Assembly: GCF_023130475.1 (NCBI RefSeq)
Contig: NZ_JAKHEX010000010.1
Span: forward strand, 36,173-78,286
Length of the DNA: 42,114 nucleotides
Reading direction: 5' to 3'
Origin: Aciditerrimonas ferrireducens
Lineage (GTDB): Bacteria; Actinomycetota; Acidimicrobiia; Acidimicrobiales; UBA8190
Positions 16,729 to 24,801 of the stretch are shown piece by piece. A program made the position numbers and the translations under genes. The notes under the pieces were generated by a model. That model saw only the letters and a program-made list of their open reading frames with translations. It had not been told where the DNA came from and did not search any database. The stretch's first letter is position 1. Each line of letters begins with the position of its first letter.

Positions 16729-17618
16729 CGGTGGAGGGGCAAGGTGGTGAGGGCTTGGTCGTCGACGGCCCGGCGGACCCAGGCGAGGGCCGCGGCGAGG
16801 GCCGCCGGGCGGACCCCGTAGAGGAGGACGAAGGCGAGGGTGACGTTCGCGGTCATGCAGCGACGGACGGGGAGGACCGGGTCGGTGGGCTCGTTGGCGT
16901 AGACGGCGATGGTGGTGCCGGCGTCGCTGACCGCCAGGTCGAGCTCGAGGTTGGCCCCGAGGGCCAGCTCGACGATGCGGTCGACCCGGGGGGCCGCGGC
17001 CCGGACCTGCTCGACGGCGTCGGGGGCGCGGTAGAAGACGACGGCGTCGGCCCCGGCCCGGCGGGCCAGCTCGGCCTTCTCGTCGGTGCTGACGGTGGCC
17101 ACGACCCGGGCCCCGGCGTGGCGGGCGAGCTCGATGGCGGCGTGGCCGACGGCACCGGCCCCCCCGGCGACGAGGACGGTGGCGCCCCGGAGCGCTGCGG
17201 GGTCCCCGCCGAGGCAGTGGGCGGCGGTGAGGGCCGGGACACCGAGGGAGGCCCCGAGCTCGAAGCTGGCGTGGTCAGGGAGCGGCACGGTGCGTTCGGC
17301 GGGCACGAGGCAGTACTCGGCGGCGGTGCCGTAGCGGTTGTTGGCGGCGGCCAGGTAGACCCAGACCCGCTGGCCGGGCTGGCGGTCGGTGACGCCGGGC
17401 CCGACGGCGTCGACGATCCCGGCCCCGTCCTGGTGGGGGACCTGGAAACCGTCGGGCGGGCCGGCGGTGCGGCCCGAACGGCTCTTCCAGTCGGTGGGGT
17501 TGACCCCCGAGCAGACCACCTTGACCCGGACCTGGCCCGGGCCGGGCTCGGGCGTGGGGATCTCCTCGACGCTGAGGACCGACGGGTCGCCGAGCTGGCG
17601 GTAGAGCGCGGCTCGCAC
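16620..17618 (-). CDS. NADPH:quinone reductase-like MDR oxidoreductase
   Basis: A 332-residue medium-chain dehydrogenase/reductase of the quinone oxidoreductase group. It shows the GroES-like start ALYRQLGDPSVLSVEEIPTP, the core KVVCSGVNPTDWKSRSG, PHQDGAGIVDAVGPGV, and the NADPH-binding LVAGGAGAVGHAAIELARHAGARV. Zinc-ligand cysteines of alcohol dehydrogenases are missing, as in QOR proteins. The start is GTG 17618, preceded by AAAGGAGGT with 7-base spacing, the best ribosome binding site in the window; longer upstream reading frames are shadows. The C-terminus (GKVLVLP, then a Ser-rich tail) overlaps the opposite-strand gene. It reduces quinones or enones with NADPH in the cytosol; the physiological substrate is unknown. 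Confidence 0.9.
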   Translation of the reverse strand: MRAALYRQLGDPSVLSVEEIPTPEPGPGQVRVKVVCSGVNPTDWKSRSGRTAGPPDGFQVPHQDGAGIVDAVGPGVTDRQPGQRVWVYLAAANNRYGTAAEYCLVPAERTVPLPDHASFELGASLGVPALTAAHCLGGDPAALRGATVLVAGGAGAVGHAAIELARHAGARVVATVSTDEKAELARRAGADAVVFYRAPDAVEQVRAAAPRVDRIVELALGANLELDLAVSDAGTTIAVYANEPTDPVLPVRRCMTANVTLAFVLLYGVRPAALAAALAWVRRAVDDQALTTLPLHRYTLDQVADAQRAVEAGAVGKVLVLPHAEPSSTSSS

Positions 17619-17671
17619 CGGCGGGACCTCCTTTCGCTCGGGATGGTGGGATGAGGTGGGGTAGGGCGGTC

Positions 17672-19129
17672 CTAGAACTCGAGGGCGCTGAGCTCGGGCA
17701 CGGTGGCCTCGGCCCGGGCCCGGGCGGCCAACCAGCGGGCCCGGCGCTCGGATCGCTGGGCCTCGGACAGGCGGGGCTCGACGAGGCGGGCGGGCCGGGC
17801 GCAGGCCTCGAGGTCCTGGGCGTCGGCCCAGGTGCCGACGGCGAGCCCGGCCAGGAAGGCCGCGCCCTGGGTGGTGGCCTCGAGCTCGGCGGCCACCGCC
17901 ACGGGCCGGCCGATGCTGTCGGCGAGGGCCTGGAGGAAGGTGCCGTTCGCCGCCATGGCCCCGTCGACCCGCAGCTCGGGGACCCGGAGGCCGCTGTCGG
18001 CCTCCGCAGCCTCCAGCAGGTCGGCGCCGGCGTGGGCGACCCCCTCGAGGACCGCCCGGACCACCTGGGGTCGGCCGGTGCCCCGGGTGATGCCGAGGAG
18101 GAGGCCACGGGCCCCGTAGTCCCAGCGGGGGGTGGCCAGGCCGAAGAGGGCCGGGACGAACCAGAGGTCGCCGCTGTCGGGGCACTGGGCGGCGACCTGG
18201 TCGGCGGCCGCCGGGTCGGGCAGGAGGCCGAGGTCCTCGACCAGCCAGCTGACGCAGGCCCCGGCAGTCAGGAGGACCGCCTCGACCCCCCAGGTGTCCT
18301 GCCCCTGGCGGCGCCAGGCCACGATGGGCACGGTGCCCTGGGGGCCCAGGCGGGCGAAGGCCGGCCGGTCGGGCCCGACGCAGCAGTCCAGCATGGCCCC
18401 GGTGCCGAAGGTGGCCTTGGCGGTGCCGGGCCGCAGGCACCCTTGGCCAACCAGGGAGGCCTGCTGGTCACCGACCAGCCCGGCCAGAGGCGGGGCGCCG
18501 GGGAGGGCGGCGGCCGGGCCGAGGGCGCCGCTGGAGTCGACGATGCGGGGCAGCACCCCCGGGGGGATGCGGAGGGCCTCGAGGACCGTCCCGTCGAAGC
18601 CGCTGGCGTCGGGGGTGAGGAGCCCGCTGACCGCGGCGTTCGTGGCGTCGGTCACGTGGAGCTGGCCGGCCGAGAGGGTCCAGGCCACCCAGCTGTCGAT
18701 GGTCCCGAAGCAGAGGTCAGCGTGCCGATCGGGGTCCACGGCGTCGAGGATGGCGGCGAGCTTCGTGGCCGACTCGCTGGGTCCGACCCGGATGCCCTGC
18801 TCGCGGAGGGCCAGGCAGGTCCCGACGGTCCGGAGGTCCTGCCAGCCGATGGCCGGGGCCACGGGCTGACCGCTCCGACGGTCCCAGACGACGGTCGTGG
18901 CCCGCTGGTTGGCCACCCCGACGGCCTCGACGGGGCCGGCCTCGGCCAAGGAGGCCTGGGCGGCCTCGAGGACGGCCCGGGCCAGGGCAGCGGCGTCGAA
19001 CTCCACGAGACCCGGGGCGGGGCTGCTCGGCGGCATGGGCCGACGGACCACCGCGTCGAGGCGCCCGTCGGGCCGGACGACGGCGGTGCGGACCGAGGAG
19101 GTGCCGACGTCGACAACCAGGATGCTCAC
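17672..19129 (-). CDS. FGGY family carbohydrate kinase, glycerol kinase-like
   Basis: A 485-residue FGGY kinase most like GlpK. The ATP-binding start is VDVGTSSVRTAV, the substrate region is VANQRATTVVWDRRSG and IGWQDLRT, then GTIDSWVAWTL, LVGDQQASLVGQG with the conserved Asp, FGTGAM, and the C-terminal VDGAMAANGTFLQALAD. In glycerol kinases the QRET motif supplies Arg and Glu to the glycerol site; here it reads QRAT, so the Glu is replaced by Ala77 and the substrate may not be plain glycerol. GTG 19129 overlaps the upstream oxidase stop (GTGA) and has GGAGG upstream. It is the last gene of a glpD / oxidase / kinase operon, suggesting entry of a glycerol-like compound into triose metabolism. 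Confidence 0.88.
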   Translation of the reverse strand: MSILVVDVGTSSVRTAVVRPDGRLDAVVRRPMPPSSPAPGLVEFDAAALARAVLEAAQASLAEAGPVEAVGVANQRATTVVWDRRSGQPVAPAIGWQDLRTVGTCLALREQGIRVGPSESATKLAAILDAVDPDRHADLCFGTIDSWVAWTLSAGQLHVTDATNAAVSGLLTPDASGFDGTVLEALRIPPGVLPRIVDSSGALGPAAALPGAPPLAGLVGDQQASLVGQGCLRPGTAKATFGTGAMLDCCVGPDRPAFARLGPQGTVPIVAWRRQGQDTWGVEAVLLTAGACVSWLVEDLGLLPDPAAADQVAAQCPDSGDLWFVPALFGLATPRWDYGARGLLLGITRGTGRPQVVRAVLEGVAHAGADLLEAAEADSGLRVPELRVDGAMAANGTFLQALADSIGRPVAVAAELEATTQGAAFLAGLAVGTWADAQDLEACARPARLVEPRLSEAQRSERRARWLAARARAEATVPELSALEF

Positions 19130-20663
19130 GGCTGCCTCCGGGGGCTCATGGGGTCGAAAGGGGCGTCGAGGTGCCGGCCGGGGGGCCAGGCCACCTCGCC
19201 GAAGGGCGAGGCCAGGCCGAGCTTGCCGGGGTTGCAGATCCCCCGTGGGTCGAGGGCCTGCTTCACCGCCTGGAGCAGCCCCAGGTCGACCCCGGGGGCG
19301 GCCCCGAGGAACTGGCCCCGGTGGAGGCCGACCCCGTGGTGGTGGCTCAGGGCCCCCCCGGCCCGGATGGTCTCGACCATGACGGCTTCCCAGCAGGCCT
19401 GGTAGTAGGCCTCGGCCCAGGCGTCCGGGTCGGCCGGGGGTGGGCCGAGCAGACCAGGGTGCCGGGCACGGTGGCCACCGCGTCCCGGGCGGCCTGGTAG
19501 AGAGCGGGGAGGGCGGCCCAGGGGGCGGCGACCTCCACGGTGTCGACCACCAGGCCGGCCTGCACCAGGGGCACGAGGGCCGAGACGTCGTTGCGGCTGG
19601 CCAGCCAGTGCTCGACCCACGCCGGGTCGCCCGGCTGGCCCCCGGCCGCCCCCACCGCTTGGTCGAGCAGGGCAGCGGTGGCCTCGAGCAGGGCCGGCTC
19701 GGCCTCGTCGAGGACGACCAGGCAGGCCTCTTCCGGGTCGACCTGCTCGGCACCGAAGTGGCGGGCCGACTCGGCCGGGTCGTAGAGCCGCAGGACCGCC
19801 GGGGTGGCCCCGGCGCGCAGCGCCAGCCGGCAGGCCTCGAGGCCAGCGGCGAACCCGGGCAGGCGGTAGGCCCGGCGCAGCTCGGCAGCGGGCCGGGGCC
19901 GGAGCTGGAGCTGGAGGCTGGCCAGGACCCCCAGGGTGCCCTCGGACCCGACGAACAGCTGGAGCAGGTCCGGGCCGAGGGCGGCCCGGGGCCCGTGGCC
20001 CCCGAGGCGGCTGACCCGGCCGTCGGGGAGGACCACGGTGGCCCCCCGGACCAGGTCGGCCAGGGTGCCGTAGCGGGTCGAGGCCTGGCCGGCTCCCCGG
20101 CAGGCGGCCCAGCCCCCGACCGTCGAGATGGCCAGCGACTGGGGCCAGTGGCCGAGGACCAGGCCGGCGCCCTCGAGGGCCTCGACGAGGTCCGGGCCGC
20201 TGGTCCCGGCCCACACCTCGGCAAGGAGGGAGCGCTCGTCGAGGTCCTGCACCCCTTGCAGCCCCCGGAGGTCCAGGGCCACACCCCCGAAGACCGGCAC
20301 GGCACCCCCGCAGACCCCCGAGCGGCCCCCGGCCGGGGTGAGGGGCACCCGGGCGTCGTGGCAGACGGCCATCACCCCGGCGACCTCCTCCAGGGTTCGG
20401 GGCCGGGCCACCACCTCGGGCAGGGCGGGCACGAGGCCCGCCACGGCCCAGCGGACCGCCAGGGGCCACCAGTCGCGCCCCGCCTCGGCCCGGGCCTCGG
20501 GCGCGTCGTCGACCTGGTCGCAGGCCTCGGCCAGCCGGCGCCGCACCGGCCCGGGCACCGGGACCCGGGGGGCCACCAGGCGCTCGGCCGGGAGCTGCCC
20601 GGGGCCGCCCAGCGGTGGCAGCTGGCCGACCTGGGCGGCGGCGGCGCCCCGCTCGCCGGTCAC
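19126..20663 (-). pseudogene. FAD-linked oxidase (glycolate oxidase / alkyl-DHAP synthase-like), frame broken
   Basis: Two reading frames together encode a vanillyl-alcohol-oxidase-type flavoprotein. From GTG 20663 the N-terminal FAD domain is clear (TPAGGRSGVCGGAVPVFGGV, then LFVGSEGTLGVLASLQLQL) down to about 19440 (LVCSAH). The C-terminus continues in another frame (DPDAWAEAYYQA, then AGGALSHHHGVGLHRGQF, ending NPGKLGLASPFGE). In intact relatives the join holds a conserved stretch of about 15 residues (SHxYPxGAxLYFT-like) that is missing here, so this is a deletion with frame loss rather than one extra base. The gene is coupled by GTGA overlaps to glpD upstream and the kinase downstream. 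Either a recent pseudogene or an assembly fault. In mycobacteria similar oxidases sit beside glpD. Confidence 0.75.
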
Positions 20664-22432
20664 CGGGCACCCCCGGTGGGGGACGCCGTGTCCTGCGTCG
20701 CGGGCCCCGGCCGGCTGGCCTCCACGCCGGCGAGCGCCCGTGCCAGCTCGGCCCGGATGGCCGCCGCGCTGGCACGGGCCTCGTCGAGGAGCTCCTCGAT
20801 CGGCCGTCCCTGGGCCTCGGCCAGGAGCCGAGCGACGTCTTCGGCGACCGCCGCGGCCTGCTCGGCCCGGCGGAGCCGGAGGCGGGTCCGGCGGGTGAGG
20901 ACGTCCTCGACGGTCAGGGCCATCTCCTGGCGGGCCGCCCAGAGCACCTCGACCCGCCGGTCCGGCAGGCCCGGAACGAGGGGTTCGAGCAGCTCGGGCC
21001 GCCCCTCGGCGAGGGCCAGGACGGCCGGGGCCTCGCTGCCGTAGCGGCTGTGGAGGTGGCGGGTCAGGGGATCGGCCTCGGGGCCCGGCCGGGGGCTGGC
21101 GGCCCGGAGGCGCAAGCGGCGGGTCGGGCAGCGGCGGACCCCGGGGGGCGCGGCCGGGCCCAGGCGGCGGACCACGAGGTCGACGGTGTCCTCGGCCATC
21201 TGCCGGTAGGTGGTGAGCTTGCCGCCGGTGACCGTGACGACCCCCGAGGGGGCCAGGAGAACCCGGTGGCGGCGGGAGAGATCCGCAGTCCGGGCCGCCT
21301 TGGCCGCCGCCCGCCGTCCGCCGGGGGCCCCGCCCTGCTCGGGGGCGAGGAGGGGCCGGACCCCGGCCCACACCCCGGTGACGTCGCCCGGGCCGACCTC
21401 GGCGGTGGTGGCCTCCTGAAGGGCCGAGAGCAGGTACTCGACGTCCTCGGGTTCGCAGGCCGCGTCGTCGAGGGGACCGTCGTAGGCGGTGTCGGTGGTC
21501 CCGACGTAGGTGTCGGCCCCGTCGGGGAAGGGCACCACGAAGATGGTCCGCCGGTCGCCGGGCACCGGCAGGACAGCGGCCGCCTTCGCTGGCAGGCGCT
21601 CGGCCGGCAGGGTGAGGTGGACGCCCTTGGCCGGCCGGGTGGTCCGGGGATGGGTGCCCTCGTCGAGGGCCCGCACGTCGTCGGCCCAGGCGCCCGTGGC
21701 GTTCACCACCACGCTCGCCCGGACCTCGAGCTCGCCCCGCTCGCCGGGTCCCCGCAGGGCCAGGGTGGCGCCGCAGGCCGCCCCGGTCTCGTCGTGGCGG
21801 ATGGCCACCGCCTCGCAGTAGTTCGCCACGGTCGCCCCGAAGTCGCAGGCCGCGGTCCGGGCCAGGCTGAGGGCCAAGCGGGCGTCGTCGGCCGTGGCGT
21901 CGTAGTAGAGGAAACCGGCCACCAGGCGGTCGGGGCGGAGGCTCGGCAGGAGGGCCTGGGCCTCGTCGGCGCCGACCCGCCGGTGGACCTTGCCGATGCG
22001 GATCCCGCCGGCGAGGTCGTAGAGCCACAGGGCGGTCCCGATGGCCCGGCGGACCGAGGCGCTCACCACCCCGCCCCGGCCGAAGAGGGGGATGAGGAAG
22101 GTGAGCGGCTGGACCAGGTGCGGGGCGTTGCGCAGGAGCCGCTGGCGTTCCCGGAGGGCCTCGGCGACCAGCCCCAGGTCCCCTTGCTGGAGGTAGCGCA
22201 GGCCGCCGTGGACCAGCTTCGAGGAGCGCGACGAGGTGCCCCAGGCGAAGTCCCGGCGCTCCACCAAGGCGGTGCGCAGGCCCCGGGCCGCCGCGTCCAG
22301 CGCGACCCCGCAGCCGGTCACGCCCCCGCCGACGACCAGCACGTCGAAGGGCTGCTCGGCCAGCCGTCGGAGGGCCTGGGCGCGGTCGAAGCCCGAGCTG
22401 GGCGGCGGGGGAGCGACAGGAGTAGGTGCCAC
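20660..22432 (-). CDS. glpD: glycerol-3-phosphate dehydrogenase/oxidase (FAD)
   Basis: A 590-residue membrane-associated flavoenzyme oxidising glycerol-3-phosphate to dihydroxyacetone phosphate and passing electrons to quinone. It has the FAD loop VVGGGVTGCGVALDAAARG, the GlpD hallmark RSSKLVHGGLRYLQQGDLGLV, the substrate-region LLYDLAGG-like segment, VVNATGAWADDV, and VTGGKLTTYRQMAEDTVD, followed by the C-terminal helical cap. GTG 22432 is chosen as the start because GGGAGG lies upstream and upstream codons run into the divergent fur promoter. The stop overlaps the oxidase GTG (GTGA). First gene of the three-gene operon and divergent from fur. Confidence 0.93.
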   Translation of the reverse strand: MAPTPVAPPPPSSGFDRAQALRRLAEQPFDVLVVGGGVTGCGVALDAAARGLRTALVERRDFAWGTSSRSSKLVHGGLRYLQQGDLGLVAEALRERQRLLRNAPHLVQPLTFLIPLFGRGGVVSASVRRAIGTALWLYDLAGGIRIGKVHRRVGADEAQALLPSLRPDRLVAGFLYYDATADDARLALSLARTAACDFGATVANYCEAVAIRHDETGAACGATLALRGPGERGELEVRASVVVNATGAWADDVRALDEGTHPRTTRPAKGVHLTLPAERLPAKAAAVLPVPGDRRTIFVVPFPDGADTYVGTTDTAYDGPLDDAACEPEDVEYLLSALQEATTAEVGPGDVTGVWAGVRPLLAPEQGGAPGGRRAAAKAARTADLSRRHRVLLAPSGVVTVTGGKLTTYRQMAEDTVDLVVRRLGPAAPPGVRRCPTRRLRLRAASPRPGPEADPLTRHLHSRYGSEAPAVLALAEGRPELLEPLVPGLPDRRVEVLWAARQEMALTVEDVLTRRTRLRLRRAEQAAAVAEDVARLLAEAQGRPIEELLDEARASAAAIRAELARALAGVEASRPGPATQDTASPTGGAR

Positions 22433-22481
22433 GACCCCAGCCTCCCACAGCCGGGCCGCCCCGCCCCAGTGCCCCGGCCCC

Positions 22482-22503
22482 CTTGTCGACAACGAGTGTC
22501 AAG
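22482..22503. promoter_or_regulatory. palindromic candidate operator between glpD and fur
   Basis: The stretch contains the perfect palindrome TTGTCGACAA (22483-22492) inside a longer CTTG...CAAG frame. It overlaps the expected -35 region (TGTCAA, 22497-22502) of the fur promoter, so it could be a Fur autoregulatory site or serve the divergent glpD. It does not look like the classic AT-rich Fur or PerR box. Confidence 0.35.
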
Positions 22504-22520
22504 AGGAAAACGCTGCCCCA

Positions 22521-22526
22521 TAGACT
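22521..22526 (+). promoter_or_regulatory. -10 box, leaderless start of fur
   Basis: TAGACT is 6 bases before GTG 22533, with TGTCAA 18 bases further upstream as a possible -35. Confidence 0.5.
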
Positions 22527-22532
22527 GGCGGC

Positions 22533-23041
22533 GTGCGGACTCCCGGGGAACTGGTCGAGGCCTTCCGGGCCCAGGGTCGGCGGGTGACGGCCCAGCGGCA
22601 GTGCATCTTCGAGGTGCTCCAGGGCGACGCCAGCCACCCCACGGCCGAGGCCGTCTACGAGCGGGTCCGGGCCCGGATCGGGACGATCTCCCTGAAGACC
22701 GTCTACCAGACCCTGCACGAGCTGGTGGACCTCGGGGAGGTGGCCGCCTTGGACCTGGGAACCGGCCGGGTGCGCTTCGACCCGAACGTGACCCGGGCCC
22801 ACCACCACCTCGTCTGCCGGTCCTGCGGGGAGGTCCGGGACCTCCACGCCGAACTGGCCGACCTGCCCGAGCTGCCCGCCGAGGCCGCCCAGGGCTTCGT
22901 GGTGGGTCCGGCCGAGGTGGTCTTCCGGGGCCTCTGCCCGGCGTGCCAGGGACGAGACGGCCGGGCCGAGCCACGACCCGACGGGGCGCCGCACAGCGAG
23001 ACGGTGGACGGACAGGAGCACGAGCAGGAGGAGGTGCCGTC

Positions 23042-23054
<13 letters not shown>
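22533..23054 (+). CDS. Fur family transcriptional regulator (PerR-like)
   Basis: A 173-residue Fur-family repressor. The N-terminal winged helix reads GRRVTAQRQCIFEVLQ, SHPTAEAVYERVRARIGTISLKTVYQTLHELVDLGEV. The metal-binding dimer domain has AHHHLVCRSCGEVRDLH and a second CPAC pair near the end, giving the two CxxC structural zinc site. The adjacent rubrerythrin gene, whose GTG lies inside the fur 3' end, makes a peroxide-sensing (PerR-like) role more likely than iron uptake control. The final 30 residues are acidic and low complexity. GTG 22533 fits a leaderless transcript. Confidence 0.9.
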
Positions 23055-23464
<410 letters not shown>

Positions 23465-23504
23465 GGGCCGACCGGCCGGGTCCCCCGGCCGACGTGGGTG
23501 CACG

Positions 23505-23543
23505 GGCCGCTGGCGCGGGGGCGTCGACCCCCGGCCAGCGGCC
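23505..23543 (+). terminator. strong GC hairpin after rubrerythrin
   Basis: GGCCGCTGG (23505-23513) pairs perfectly with CCAGCGGCC (23535-23543), and an inner GGGGG pairs with CCCCC. There is no U-tract, as is common in GC-rich actinobacteria. It probably ends the fur-rubrerythrin transcript. Confidence 0.5.
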
Positions 23544-23566
23544 TTGCGTCCCGGGGCGGCCCGCCC

Positions 23567-23636
23567 GGGCAGCACCAACCGGGTAGCACCAACCGGGCAG
23601 CACCAACCGGGCAGCACCAACCGGGCAGCACGGGTC
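23567..23636. repeat. 14-bp tandem repeat, four copies plus a degenerate fifth
   Basis: GGGCAGCACCAACC is repeated at 23567, 23581 (one change), 23595 and 23609, with a decayed copy at 23623. It lies in the noncoding gap between rubrerythrin and the DUF3501 gene and abuts a second array. Confidence 0.85.
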
Positions 23637-23638
23637 GG

Positions 23639-23698
23639 GCCAGCCCCGGTGGGGGGAGCCCCGGTGGGGCCAGCCCCGGTGGGGGGAGCACAGCGAGC
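23639..23698. repeat. 15-bp tandem repeat, three copies plus a degenerate fourth
   Basis: Alternating GCCAGCCCCGGTGGG and GGGAGCCCCGGTGGG units run from 23639 to 23683, with a decayed unit after. They directly follow the 14-bp array and stop just before the ribosome binding site of the DUF3501 gene. Confidence 0.8.
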
Positions 23699-23715
23699 AG
23701 GAGGGAGGAACGGGC

Positions 23716-24309
23716 ATGGCTGGGCGGCAGCTGACCCTGGAGGACATCGCGGACCTGCGGGCCTACGAGCGCGAACGGGACGCCTTCCGGCAGCGGATCA
23801 TGGCCCTGAAGCGCCGCCGGCGGGTGGCCCTCGGACCCGTGGCCTCGGTGGTGTTCGAGAACCGGGAGACCGTGCGGTTCCAGGTCCAGGAGATGGCCCG
23901 GGCGGAACGGATGATGAGCGACGAGCAGATCCTGGGCGAGCTGGCCGTCTACAACCCTTTGATCCCGAACCCCGGCGAGCTCTCGGCCACTCTCTTCCTG
24001 GAGCTGACCGACGAGGCGTCGCTGCGGACCTGGCTCCCGAAGCTGGTCGGCATCGAGCGGTCCCTGGTCCTGCGGCTGGCCGACGGCCAGACGGTCCGCT
24101 GCGTGCCCGAGGCGGGTCACGCCGAGCAGCTGACCCGGGAAGACGTCACGGCCTCGGTCCACTACGTCCGCTGGCAGCTGACCGAGGCGCAGGTGGCCCG
24201 CTTCGCCGAAGGGGGCGTGGTGCTGGCCTCTGACCACCCGGCCTACCAGCACGAGACCGCCCTGGCGGCCGAGACGGTCGAGGAGCTGCTCGGCGACCTG
24301 CGGCCCTAG
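23716..24309 (+). CDS. DUF3501 family protein
   Basis: A 197-residue protein matching the DUF3501 family. It opens [20 protein letters not shown] and continues [38 protein letters not shown], with [17 protein letters not shown] and the late [11 protein letters not shown]. The family's function is unknown, but in many bacteria it sits with rubrerythrin and a heterodisulfide-reductase-like iron-sulfur protein. Here the iron-sulfur gene is missing and two repeat arrays plus a hairpin occupy the gap. ATG 23716 has GGAGG at 23704-23708. Perhaps part of a peroxide-stress response; that is inferred from context only. Confidence 0.88.
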   Translation: MAGRQLTLEDIADLRAYERERDAFRQRIMALKRRRRVALGPVASVVFENRETVRFQVQEMARAERMMSDEQILGELAVYNPLIPNPGELSATLFLELTDEASLRTWLPKLVGIERSLVLRLADGQTVRCVPEAGHAEQLTREDVTASVHYVRWQLTEAQVARFAEGGVVLASDHPAYQHETALAAETVEELLGDLRP

Positions 24310-24323
24310 GACCACCGGTGGTC
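24310..24323. promoter_or_regulatory. 14-bp perfect palindrome after DUF3501 gene
   Basis: GACCACCGGTGGTC begins at the first base after the DUF3501 stop codon. It may be a protein binding site or a short terminator stem; no U-tract follows. Confidence 0.35.
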
Positions 24324-24352
24324 ACCAGTCGGGTCCAAGTGGTGGGGATCCC

Positions 24353-24381
24353 TGGACAGGGAGCTGCGGATTCGCGATAAT
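24353..24381 (+). promoter_or_regulatory. whiB promoter
   Basis: TGGACA (24353-24358), a 17-base spacer and GATAAT (24376-24381) each match the consensus hexamers at five of six positions. This implies a leader of about 100 bases before whiB. Confidence 0.6.
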
Positions 24382-24392
24382 CGCGCTTCCGC
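24366..24392. promoter_or_regulatory. 27-bp inverted repeat over the whiB -10 box
   Basis: Arms GCGGATTCGCGAT and ATCGCGCTTCCGC are separated by one base and match at 11 of 13 positions. The repeat covers the -10 box and the likely start site, the position of a repressor operator. Which regulator binds is unknown. Confidence 0.5.
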
Positions 24393-24486
24393 TCCCGAGG
24401 CTGGTGGCGAGCATCGGCATCCCTCGGGACGGGTCCTGACCACCGTTGGAGCCGAGACGGGTACTGCACCCGAGGATGTGATCCCG

Positions 24487-24729
24487 ATGACCGCCCTTTC
24501 GACCGCCAGCTGGCGCAAGCGAGCCGCCTGCCGGGGCATCGACCCGGAGGTGTTCTACCCGGCGTCGGACGAGGACGCCGAGGAGGCCAAGGCCATCTGC
24601 GGTGTCTGCCCGGTGCGCGAGGCCTGCTTGGAGCACGCCCTGGCCCACCGGGAGCGGGAAGGGGTCTGGGGCGGGGCGACCGAGCGGGAACGCCGCCGGA
24701 TCCTCCGCCAGCGTCGGCGCTCCGCCTGA
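24487..24729 (+). CDS. WhiB family iron-sulfur transcriptional regulator
   Basis: An 80-residue WhiB-like protein. The four cluster cysteines are C15, C38, C41 and C47 (AACRG, AICGVCPVREAC), followed by the family's GVWGG turn and a basic DNA-binding tail (ERERRRILRQRRR). These proteins bind a 4Fe-4S cluster and act with the sigma factor in actinobacteria. ATG 24487 is preferred over GTG 24478 because GAGGA lies 9 bases upstream of it and is too close to the GTG. It has its own promoter with an inverted repeat over the -10 box. Confidence 0.95.
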   Translation: MTALSTASWRKRAACRGIDPEVFYPASDEDAEEAKAICGVCPVREACLEHALAHREREGVWGGATERERRRILRQRRRSA

Positions 24730-24756
24730 CCCGGGGCCTCTGCCCCCGGCCGGGTC
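24728..24756. terminator. bidirectional hairpin between whiB and the ABC permease
   Basis: GACCCGG (24728-24734) pairs with CCGGGTC (24750-24756); an alternative inner stem CCGGGGC/GCCCCCGG is also possible. It lies between convergent genes. Confidence 0.45.
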
Positions 24757-24801
24757 TCGACGAAGGGGCCTTGGCGTCGCCTGCGGTCGGCGGGCCGAGG
24801 G

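Noticed and set aside
20615..23041. Long plus-strand open frame leading into rubrerythrin
   Set aside because: Only the final 140 codons are rubrerythrin, which has its own GTG and ribosome binding site; the rest is antisense to glpD and the oxidase gene.
23567..23698. CRISPR array
   Set aside because: Repeat units are directly adjacent with no spacers and are only 14-15 bp long; no cas genes are nearby.
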